Positions 32,099 through 38,552 of a DNA stretch of 38,552 nt are shown piece after piece. The first letter of the stretch is position 1. Each line of letters opens with the position of its first letter. Source of the DNA: JAAYUK01 sp964392915 (GTDB lineage Bacteria > Nitrospirota > Thermodesulfovibrionia > Thermodesulfovibrionales > Dissulfurispiraceae). Below the pieces are notes generated by a model that was not told the DNA's origin, ran no database searches, and saw nothing but the letters and a program-made list of their open reading frames with translations. The stretch spans positions 1 through 38,552 of the forward strand of contig CAYMRS010000019.1 of assembly GCA_964392915.1 (NCBI GenBank), given 5' to 3'. Position numbers and translations under genes: made by a program.

Positions 32099-32641
32099 AT
32101 GAAGAAACTGACACGTTATTTTTTTGAAGGGTTGCTCTTTCTCGTTCCCCTTGTTGTGACGTTGTATGTTCTCTGGATTGTGTTTGTCAAGATTGACGGT
32201 CTTTTACGGTTCAGTACGCCAGGACTCGGCTTTCTGGTTACACTTGCAACGGTTACTGTGGTCGGATTTATTGCTTCGAATTTTTTTACGCGGTGGATCG
32301 TTCTTGTCGTTGATAATCTTTTAAGCCGCGTTCCATTGGTGAAAATGATCTATTCCGCCCTGAAAGACCTTGTTGCGGCATTTGTCGGGGACAAGAAGAG
32401 TTTTCAGCAGCCGGTGACGGTCGAATTGATGCCGGGAAGCAATCTCCAGGTCATCGGTTTTATTACGCAGGATTCTCTGGATCAGTTTGGCATGATTGAT
32501 CGTGTTGCCGTCTATCTCCCTCAGTCATACAACTTTGCGGGCAATCTGATCGTCGTTCCCAGGCAGCAGGTGACCCCTCTCGCAGCCGATAGCGGTCAGG
32601 TGATGGCTTTTATTGTTTCGGGTGGGGTGACGACGAGATAG
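32099..32641 (+). CDS. DUF502 family membrane protein
   Basis: The 180-residue protein begins MKKLTRYFFEGLLFLVPLVV, with GGAGG five nt upstream; an ATG four codons earlier is less likely. Two membrane helices (about 10-31 and 44-63) are followed by the family's conserved VVDNLLSRVPLVKMIYSALK. A soluble beta-rich domain has IGFITQDSL, VAVYLPQSYNFAGNLIVVP and a C-terminal GQVMAFIVSGG. DUF502 proteins are widespread in Gram-negative bacteria; their function is not established. It has its own promoter and is not clearly linked to neighbouring genes. Confidence 0.85.
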   Translation: MKKLTRYFFEGLLFLVPLVVTLYVLWIVFVKIDGLLRFSTPGLGFLVTLATVTVVGFIASNFFTRWIVLVVDNLLSRVPLVKMIYSALKDLVAAFVGDKKSFQQPVTVELMPGSNLQVIGFITQDSLDQFGMIDRVAVYLPQSYNFAGNLIVVPRQQVTPLAADSGQVMAFIVSGGVTTR

Positions 32642-33317
32642 GCGACCCCGGGAAGAAACATTGAACAATAATAAATTCCATAAATTGCTTTTTTCCCATT
32701 CAAGGTGCAACTGCTTTCGAGCGGGCAGAAACATATGCATGACGGCGCAAATGAGAGAATCCATACGTTTTAAGTTATTAATATTTTTTATGGGGGCCTT
32801 AGCAATAGTTTTATAGCTATTCAGGCGCAATTAAATGATGCATAGTTCGTGTTTCTGTTTCTTGTTTTTTCCTAAAGCAACGTGCTTAAATATGCTCGAA
32901 CACTACAGATTTTCTGATGTTGCCTGAAAATTCAAGAGGGTTCTTTTGCAGTTGCTTCTTGCGATTAGACGGTTTTGAGATGCATTCAGGCAATGATGAT
33001 TTTTTTGATCAGCCTTTTACAGGCGAGAGGTAGAGTGTTCATAATACCATCAGGGACAACCTGGGAAAGGGAGGTACACAAAGCAGAGATAACGAAACCA
33101 TGGACCAAGGTACTGCTCCAGAAGACGTTCGATTGAGAGTCGTTCGCCGATTTCGTTGAGATTCATGCGGAGTATTCCGGGGATGGGGACCCCTAAGAAG
33201 ACAACATGCCGCATGGCATGTCCTGCGAATGACTCCGGTAAGGAGTCGGGTCGGAGTAAGGTATCGAGAGCTTTTAAAACCTCATCTATACTTTCCATCA
33301 GAGAGGAGACAACGGGT
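32642..33317 (+). other. Intergenic region and leader of the hox operon, about 675 bp
   Basis: No convincing gene is present. The first half is AT-rich, with runs such as TTATTAATATTTTTTATGG and several poor promoter matches. I found no sigma70 site close to consensus and no sigma54 site with correct GG-GC spacing. The last 120 bp before hoxE contain two small hairpins, listed separately. Open frames here start without ribosome sites and show no family similarity. Confidence 0.5.
33204..33247 (+). promoter_or_regulatory. Two tandem hairpins in the hoxE leader
   Basis: ACATGCC-GCAT-GGCATGT (33204-33221) and GACTCC-GGTAA-GGAGTC (33231-33247) lie 10 bp apart, 70-115 bp before the hoxE start. 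Stems are 7 and 6 bp. They may be RNA structures or DNA operator half-sites. Confidence 0.35.
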
Positions 33318-33854
33318 ATGGAAACCAAGACTACAGAGTCCTCCCAGGATCTTTCGCAGGAGACTGCGAAAGGTGCTCCCACGGGTGCGGAGGACGGACG
33401 CTGGAAGGCGGTCAACAGGACGATGCGCCTGAATGGCTATGCCCCGCACGCGCTCATCGAAACACTGCATGCAGTTCAGGAATCATTCGGCTACCTCGAT
33501 ATTGAGGCCCTCAAATATGTGTCCGAACAACTCAAGCTTCCGCGCAGCCTGGTATATGGCGCTGCTACTTTCTACCACTTTTTCAGTCTCAAGCCAGCAG
33601 GAGAGCATACCTGCGTCGTCTGCATGGGGACTGCATGTTACATTGCCGGAGTTCCCAAAATTCTTGACGCCATTCAGCAGAGCTATAATGTGAGCCCCGG
33701 GGAAACGACGGCTGACAACAAGATTTCCGTGCTTACTGCCCGCTGCATCGGATCCTGCGGTCTGTCTCCGGCGGCTGTGTTTGACGGCGAGGTGGCTGGA
33801 AAGCTCACGCCTGATGCAGTTCTTGATAAACTGGGGAGGTGGGTTGCATCATGA
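33318..33854 (+). CDS. hoxE: NAD-reducing bidirectional hydrogenase, HoxE subunit
   Basis: HoxE is the NuoE-like diaphorase subunit with one [2Fe-2S] cluster. The 178-residue protein has four ligands spaced C-x4-C (C102, C107 in VCMGTACYIAG) and C-x3-C (C143, C147 in RCIGSCGLSPA), with RSLVYGAATFYHFF upstream. The ATG at 33318 has AGGAG 9 nt upstream; a longer frame to 33156 has no support. The stop overlaps the hoxF start by ATGA. It opens a complete hoxEFUYH order as in group 3d hydrogenases. Confidence 0.93.
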   Translation: METKTTESSQDLSQETAKGAPTGAEDGRWKAVNRTMRLNGYAPHALIETLHAVQESFGYLDIEALKYVSEQLKLPRSLVYGAATFYHFFSLKPAGEHTCVVCMGTACYIAGVPKILDAIQQSYNVSPGETTADNKISVLTARCIGSCGLSPAAVFDGEVAGKLTPDAVLDKLGRWVAS

Positions 33855-35503
33855 ATCTCGAAGATCTTCTATCAATTACCAAAACAGAAAAAGAGAAGGC
33901 GTCCCAGTTCAAACACAGCATTCTTATCTGCGTGGCGGCGGGATGTGTATCATGCCAGAGCCTGCAGGTGAAGGACGCGCTTGTCAAAGAAGTAAAAAGC
34001 AGAGGGCTGGAATCGGAAATCCAGGTCAAAGGCGTTGGATGTCTCGGTCTCTGCACCGTCGCTCCGCTTATGGTTATTGAACCATCCGGAGTCATGTATA
34101 AGGCGGTTACGCCTGAAGATGCCAAGGATGTCATAGACTCTATCGGGAAAACCCCGGTGAAGCGTCTGGAGTGTGACGGACAGTCATCATTCTTCAAGCG
34201 CCAGGAAAAAATAGTCCTCGAAAACTGCGGCGTCATCGATCCTGAACGGATCGAAGACTATATTGCAGCCGGTGGCTATCAGGCTTTGTACAAGGCTCTT
34301 CAGGATGCGTCTCCCAATAACGTTATAGATGAAATTACGAAAAGCGGACTTCGCGGTCGCGGCGGCGGCGGGTTCCCGACGGGAATTAAATGGCAGGCTG
34401 TTGCCAAAGCTAATAACGCCACGAAATATGTCGTCTGTAACGCAGACGAAGGTGACCCGGGCGCATTCATGGACAGAAGTGTTCTGGAGAGTGACCCTCA
34501 TCGCGTAATCGAAGGAATGCTCCTCTCAGGCTATGCTGTCGGAGCGCAGATTGCCTATGTGTATATCCGCGCAGAGTATCCGCTCGCTATCAAGCGTTTG
34601 AAAATTGCACTGCAACAGGCAGAGCGGAACGGCCTGCTCGGAGACAATATTTTCAATACGCCATTCAGCTTCAGCATCAAGATCAGGCTCGGAGCCGGCG
34701 CATTTGTCTGCGGCGAAGAGACCGCTTTGCTTGCTTCCATCGAAGGGGGGCGAGGAACACCGCGGCCGCGGCCGCCGTTCCCTGCTGAGTCAGGACTGTG
34801 GGGCTATCCAACGCTGATCAACAATGTCGAAACCTTTGCGAACGTTCCTCCGATTATTGCCAAGGGCGGCGCTTGGTTTGCCGGCATCGGCACCGAAAAG
34901 AGCAAGGGAACAAAAGTATTTGCACTTGCGGGCCGCATCAACAACACAGGTCTTATCGAAGTCCCGATGGGAACGAAACTGCGCGACATCGTGTTTGATA
35001 TCGGCGGCGGGATCCCCGGCGGTAAAAAGTACAAGGCTGTGCAGACTGGCGGTCCTTCAGGCGGTTGTATTCCGGAACAGCACCTCGACATGTCGGTTGA
35101 CTACGAATCACTTGCAGCCGTCGGCTCGATTATGGGATCCGGCGGTATGATCGTAATGGATGAAACGTCCTGCATGGTCGACGTAGCCAAGTTTTTTATC
35201 GAATTCACGATGAGTGAGTCGTGCGGAAAGTGCATTCCATGCCGGGTCGGCACTGCACAAATCTATAACATTCTGTGCAGAATTACTGGCGGAGTTGGGG
35301 AGGCCAGCGACATTGACAAGCTCGAAGAGCTCTGCGACGTCGTCAAACATGCAAGTCTCTGCGGCCTCGGCATGACTGCTCCGAACCCCGTGATGAGCAC
35401 ACTGAAGTATTTCCGGAATGAATACCTAGAGCATATTCACCAGAAGACCTGCCCTGCTGGCGTTTGTACCATGAAGAAAGCAAAGGAGGTTAAACACGCA
35501 TGA
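33851..35503 (+). CDS. hoxF: NAD-reducing hydrogenase diaphorase flavoprotein HoxF
   Basis: HoxF binds FMN and NAD(H) and carries a [2Fe-2S] and a [4Fe-4S] cluster. The 550-residue protein starts with a thioredoxin-like [2Fe-2S] domain (C27, C32, C64, C68). The NuoF-like core has the glycine-rich FMN/NAD motif GLRGRGGGGFPTGIKW (166-181), then NADEGDPGAFMDRS, GAGAFVCGEETALL and the SLBB domain. The [4Fe-4S] ligands are C458, C461, C464 and C504 (ESCGKCIPCRVGT, then SLCGLG). The ATG at 33851 overlaps the hoxE stop; a GTG four codons earlier sits on top of the ribosome site. The TGA overlaps the hoxU ATG. There is no extra C-terminal ferredoxin domain as in HndC-type subunits. Confidence 0.95.
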   Translation: MNLEDLLSITKTEKEKASQFKHSILICVAAGCVSCQSLQVKDALVKEVKSRGLESEIQVKGVGCLGLCTVAPLMVIEPSGVMYKAVTPEDAKDVIDSIGKTPVKRLECDGQSSFFKRQEKIVLENCGVIDPERIEDYIAAGGYQALYKALQDASPNNVIDEITKSGLRGRGGGGFPTGIKWQAVAKANNATKYVVCNADEGDPGAFMDRSVLESDPHRVIEGMLLSGYAVGAQIAYVYIRAEYPLAIKRLKIALQQAERNGLLGDNIFNTPFSFSIKIRLGAGAFVCGEETALLASIEGGRGTPRPRPPFPAESGLWGYPTLINNVETFANVPPIIAKGGAWFAGIGTEKSKGTKVFALAGRINNTGLIEVPMGTKLRDIVFDIGGGIPGGKKYKAVQTGGPSGGCIPEQHLDMSVDYESLAAVGSIMGSGGMIVMDETSCMVDVAKFFIEFTMSESCGKCIPCRVGTAQIYNILCRITGGVGEASDIDKLEELCDVVKHASLCGLGMTAPNPVMSTLKYFRNEYLEHIHQKTCPAGVCTMKKAKEVKHA

Positions 35504-36246
35504 GTAAAAAAGCTGTAGTCGACAATGAACTGAACCCCGCAAAGGTTCTTACCTTCAAGATTGACGGCAAGGAAGTGACGGGGCGCGATGACGAAACAAT
35601 ACTCAGCGTGGCACGGCAAAACGGAATTCACATTCCGACTCTCTGCCATCTCTCCGGTCTGCCTGATATCGGCGCATGCCGCATCTGCATCGTCGAGGTC
35701 AAGGGGATGCCCCGCCTTTTGCCTTCGTGCGCGACATATCCACGCCAGGATTGGGAAGTCACTACGAATTCCGATCGGGTGCGTGACTATCGGCACAGAA
35801 TCCTCGAACTGCTCTTCAGTGAGCGAAATCATGTCTGTTCCGTCTGCGTCTCCAACGGACATTGTGAGCTTCAGGATCTTGCGCTGGAGCACGGCATTAT
35901 GCATGTGCATTATGCATATCGCTATCCTCACCAGAAGGTTGATGCAACAAATCCGCGCTTCTCCATGGACCATAACCGTTGCGTGCTCTGTCAACGCTGC
36001 GTCCGGGTGTGCGATCAGATTGAAGGGGCGCATACAAAAGATCTTATGGGACGCGGCATCAACACCTCTATTATTTCCGACCTTAACGAGCCGTGGGGTG
36101 AATCTGAAACCTGCACCGGGTGCGGCAAATGTGTTCATGTCTGCCCGACCGGCGCTCTTTCTGAGAAGGGGAAGTCTGTCGCGGAAATGGTCAAGATCAG
36201 GCATTTCCTTCCCTACCTCCAGCTCATGCGCGGGAGGAATGACTAG
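35500..36246 (+). CDS. hoxU: NAD-reducing hydrogenase diaphorase subunit HoxU
   Basis: HoxU is the NuoG-N-terminus-like electron wire between HoxF and HoxY. The 248-residue protein carries a plant-type [2Fe-2S] (C49, C60, C63, C77) and a [4Fe-4S] in NHVCSVCVSNGHCELQ (C113, C116, C122 plus a nearby His). Two ferredoxin-like [4Fe-4S] clusters use C161, C164, C167, C171 and C205, C208, C211, C215. Length and order match HoxU rather than full NuoG. The start is coupled to hoxF by ATGA. A 66-bp gap then separates it from hoxY. Confidence 0.95.
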   Translation: MSKKAVVDNELNPAKVLTFKIDGKEVTGRDDETILSVARQNGIHIPTLCHLSGLPDIGACRICIVEVKGMPRLLPSCATYPRQDWEVTTNSDRVRDYRHRILELLFSERNHVCSVCVSNGHCELQDLALEHGIMHVHYAYRYPHQKVDATNPRFSMDHNRCVLCQRCVRVCDQIEGAHTKDLMGRGINTSIISDLNEPWGESETCTGCGKCVHVCPTGALSEKGKSVAEMVKIRHFLPYLQLMRGRND

Positions 36247-36312
36247 CAATGTCGGCTCCACAGAAATGTTTCCAGACCACGTCGGCCCCGAAGGCCAGGA
36301 GGAGGTAGTATC

Positions 36313-36846
36313 GTGAGCAAAGTGAGAATTGGTACAGCGTGGTTCGATGCCTGCGCCGGTTGTCATATGTCGGTGCTTGACATTGATGAACGCATCTTAG
36401 CTATCGTTGATAAGATTGATATTGTATACGGACCGCTTGTAGATGCGCACGAATACCCAGAGAATGTTGATGTCGCTATCATCGAGGGCGCCATTAGCAG
36501 CGACCATGACGAACACCTGATCAAGGAAATACGATCAAAGTCCAAGTTTCTGATCGCACTGGGGGACTGCGCGGTGACTTCCAATGTGCCGGGCATGCGC
36601 AATCAGTTCACGGTCAAGGAGATTCTGGATCGGGGATTTATTGAGAATGCCACCGCCCAGCAGCAGCATCCTTCAATAGACCTCCCGATTCTCCATGAGC
36701 GCGCGCGCCCGGTACACGAGTTTGTGAAGGTTGATCTTTTCGTCCCCGGTTGCCCGCCGCCTGCGGACGGCATCTTTTTTGTACTTGCGGAATTGCTCGC
36801 GGGCCGGGTTCCGGACCTTACCGGAAAGACGCGTTTCGGCGCATAG
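36313..36846 (+). CDS. hoxY: [NiFe]-hydrogenase small subunit HoxY
   Basis: HoxY holds the single proximal [4Fe-4S] cluster of the group 3d hydrogenase. The 177-residue protein has ligands C14 and C17 (FDACAGCHMS), C86 (LGDCAV) and C147 (VPGCPPPADG). It lacks the medial and distal clusters and the Tat signal of membrane uptake hydrogenases, as expected for a soluble NAD-linked enzyme. The start is GTG at 36313 with GGAGGTAG upstream. A 19-codon frame (36249-36308) ends on that ribosome site, but I do not treat it as a gene. Confidence 0.94.
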   Translation: MSKVRIGTAWFDACAGCHMSVLDIDERILAIVDKIDIVYGPLVDAHEYPENVDVAIIEGAISSDHDEHLIKEIRSKSKFLIALGDCAVTSNVPGMRNQFTVKEILDRGFIENATAQQQHPSIDLPILHERARPVHEFVKVDLFVPGCPPPADGIFFVLAELLAGRVPDLTGKTRFGA

Positions 36847-36861
36847 CAACATAGTAATTGG

Positions 36862-36937
36862 GATAGTCAAAAAGGAGGTTTACCAAGGAAAACATTCTTT
36901 GGGCTATACTATAAGAAGATAGTCAAAAAGGAGGTTT
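36862..36937 (+). repeat. Direct repeat of a ribosome-binding-site segment before hoxH
   Basis: The 20-mer GATAGTCAAAAAGGAGGTTT occurs at 36862-36881 and again at 36918-36937, exactly 56 bp apart. Only the second copy is followed at correct spacing by the hoxH ATG. The first lies before a short frame without an ATG. Confidence 0.9.
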
Positions 36938-36943
36938 GCAAAC

Positions 36944-38371
36944 ATGTCACAACGAATTGTAGTTGAGCCGGTCACTCGTATTGAAGGGCATGGCAAAATT
37001 ACCATACAACTGGACGATGACGGCAAAGTAACGGATGCCAAGCTGCATGTAACCCAATTCCGCGGATTTGAGAAGTTTTCGGAGGGAAGACCTTTTTATG
37101 AGATGCCTTCACTCGTCGAGCGCATCTGCGGAATCTGTCCGATCAGCCATTCGCTTGCCTCCGCAAAGGCATGCGATGAAATCCTCGGCGTCAGAATACC
37201 GGACACTGCGGTAAAGGTTCGCAAACTCTACAACTGCGGCGAGTATATCCAGTCGCACGCTCTCAGCTTTTTCCACCTGTCAGCGCCGGATCTTCTGCTT
37301 GGCATGGACTCAGATCCTGCGAAGAGGAACATTCTCGGTCTGATTGAAGCGAATCCTGCTCTTGCGGTAGACGGCGTGAAGCTGCGAAAGATCGGGCAGG
37401 AGATTATCAGGCTCAATGCCGGCAGGCGCATTCATCCATTTTGGGTGGTGCCGGGGGGCGTGAACGAACCTATCTCCGTTGAACATCGCGACCAGATGCT
37501 CGCCATGCTGCCTGAGGCTCTTGATATTATCAAGAAAACGCTTGGCTGGTTCAAGAAATCGTTCGACAATTACCGCGAGGAAATAAAGACATTCTCGAAT
37601 TTCCCGTCCCTGTTCATGGCACTGGTTACTCCCGAAGGTCATCTCGCGCATGTCTACGGCAAGATGCGGTTTATCGACGCAAAAGGGAACATCCTGGTCG
37701 ACCAGATTGAAGCTGCTGACTACCAGAAGTACATCGGCGAGGCAACGGAGAACTTTTCATTCATGAAGTCTCCGTATTACTTGCCTCTCGGCTATCCGGA
37801 CGGAATGTACCGTTGCGGTCCTGCCGCACGCCTGAACGTATGCAGCGGCACCGGAATGCCTCTCGCTGATGAGGAGTTGTCAGAATTCCGGAAACTCGGC
37901 AACGGAGGACCGGTTCTGAGTTCCTTCCACAATCACTACGCACGTTTAGTTGAAATTCTTTATTCAATCGAGCTTGCCGAAAAATTGCTCAAAGACCCTG
38001 AAATCACGAGCGATCGTATACGTGCCATTGCGAATCCGAACCACGAATCCGGGGTAGGCATCGTTGAGGCACCAAGAGGCACTCTTTTCCATCATTACAA
38101 GGTGGACCGGAATGGCCTCTTAACTTGGGCGAACATGATCGTGGCAACCGGAAATAACACACTCGCGATTAACAAAGGAATACTGCAGGTTGCACAACGT
38201 TTTGTTGACGGCAAAAAACTGACCGAGGGTGCTCTCAACCGCTGCGAAGCGATTGTTCGCGCCTTTGATCCCTGCCTGAGCTGCGCAACCCACGCACTCG
38301 GGCAGATGCCTCTGCATGTGCAGCTTTTTGATGCTGACGGCATAGTCGTTGATGAAACAATAAGAGGCTAG
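36944..38371 (+). CDS. hoxH: [NiFe]-hydrogenase large subunit HoxH
   Basis: HoxH carries the Ni-Fe active site for reversible H2 oxidation coupled to NAD. The 475-residue precursor has the L1 motif RICGICPISHS with C62 and C65, and L2 DPCLSCATH with C444 and C447. Processing is expected after H450, removing the last 25 residues (ALGQMPLH to the end), so a maturation protease is required. The likely one is at 21983-22462. An AAGGAGG site lies 9-10 nt before the ATG, in the second copy of a direct repeat. A strong terminator follows at 38397. Confidence 0.96.
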   Translation: MSQRIVVEPVTRIEGHGKITIQLDDDGKVTDAKLHVTQFRGFEKFSEGRPFYEMPSLVERICGICPISHSLASAKACDEILGVRIPDTAVKVRKLYNCGEYIQSHALSFFHLSAPDLLLGMDSDPAKRNILGLIEANPALAVDGVKLRKIGQEIIRLNAGRRIHPFWVVPGGVNEPISVEHRDQMLAMLPEALDIIKKTLGWFKKSFDNYREEIKTFSNFPSLFMALVTPEGHLAHVYGKMRFIDAKGNILVDQIEAADYQKYIGEATENFSFMKSPYYLPLGYPDGMYRCGPAARLNVCSGTGMPLADEELSEFRKLGNGGPVLSSFHNHYARLVEILYSIELAEKLLKDPEITSDRIRAIANPNHESGVGIVEAPRGTLFHHYKVDRNGLLTWANMIVATGNNTLAINKGILQVAQRFVDGKKLTEGALNRCEAIVRAFDPCLSCATHALGQMPLHVQLFDADGIVVDETIRG

Positions 38372-38396
38372 TCTCTCGCTTCTTATCAGAAACATC

Positions 38397-38430
38397 AGCC
38401 CCCGGTCCGGAAAAGGCCGGGGGCTTTTTT
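38397..38430 (+). terminator. Rho-independent terminator of hoxEFUYH
   Basis: AGCCCCCGG pairs with CCGGGGGCT across an 11-nt loop and is followed by six T, 26 bp after the hoxH stop. Confidence 0.95.
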
Positions 38431-38552
38431 ATTGTGAACCCAGAAATTGTCAGATGAGCTGCTAAGAGAAGTGAACCTCCCCGCGGCAGGTCATAGTCAG
38501 GAGTTTAAGAGACAACCCGTCTTTGTCGTTCTAAGCTATTGAATTTGCTGTA
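38431..38552. other. Downstream 120 bp with no recognised feature
   Basis: No frame of useful length, hairpin or RNA gene was seen between the hox terminator and the window edge. Confidence 0.5.

Noticed and set aside
33204..33224. TGGCAT...TGC in the hoxE leader as a sigma54 promoter
   Set aside because: Only 8 nt separate GG and GC, where 10 are required.
33050..33415. Minus-strand 121-codon frame over the hoxE leader
   Set aside because: It is antisense to the hoxE start, without family similarity or ribosome site.
36249..36308. 19-codon frame between hoxU and hoxY
   Set aside because: It has no ribosome site and its stop falls on the hoxY ribosome site; chance is the simplest reading.

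Overview
The window reads as chromosomal DNA of a Gram-negative-type, probably anaerobic or facultatively anaerobic bacterium. The signs are lipoproteins with lipoboxes, a monofunctional peptidoglycan glycosyltransferase, a prepilin peptidase, an NAD-linked [NiFe] hydrogenase and the remnant of a ferredoxin-linked 2-oxoacid oxidoreductase. GC content is moderate and TTG or GTG starts are frequent. I cannot fix the phylum from sequence alone. A Nitrospirota- or Deltaproteobacteria-like lineage is only a guess.

Layout. Positions 1-368 (-) hold the edge of an internally deleted IS5/IS1182-like transposase. Positions 486-2661 (-) hold cysteine synthase and a NifS-type cysteine desulfurase. A gene-poor gap follows, then an orphan LytS-type sensor kinase (3377-5554 +) whose 3' end overlaps nth. 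Upstream of nth lie a divergent thioredoxin-reductase-like flavoprotein, a glycine-zipper lipoprotein, HU and RelA/SpoT, all on the minus strand. murA is divergent from relA and convergent with mutL. A decayed 2-oxoacid:ferredoxin oxidoreductase alpha gene lies between mutL and nrnA.

Central core. infB-rbfA-nrnA (-) faces rpmB and a DUF721 gene (+). tig-clpP-clpX (-) follows. A hydrogenase maturation protease and a TRIC/UPF0126 membrane protein are on the plus strand. Then come mtgA, typA, pilD, two small overlapping ORFs, recG, nusA and rimP, all on the minus strand. A tiny KAPEAP-repeat lipoprotein has its own strong promoter and a very long hairpin terminator. Beside it is the wreck of an ABC-2 exporter (ATPase and permease fragments), then a DUF502 membrane protein.

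The right end is a complete hoxEFUYH operon for a group 3d bidirectional NAD-reducing [NiFe] hydrogenase, closed by a good terminator. HoxEFU is the diaphorase that passes electrons between NAD(H) and the HoxYH hydrogenase dimer. HoxH carries a C-terminal extension that must be removed by a protease, and the only candidate here lies 11 kb away at 21983-22462. No hyp genes are present.

I did not find a clearly new multigene system. The best leads are the flavoprotein that lacks NADPH-binding signatures next to nth, a Cys-to-His change in the Nth iron-sulfur motif, the repeat lipoprotein transcript, the overlapping micro-ORFs between recG and pilD, and the repeated ribosome-binding-site segment in front of hoxH.
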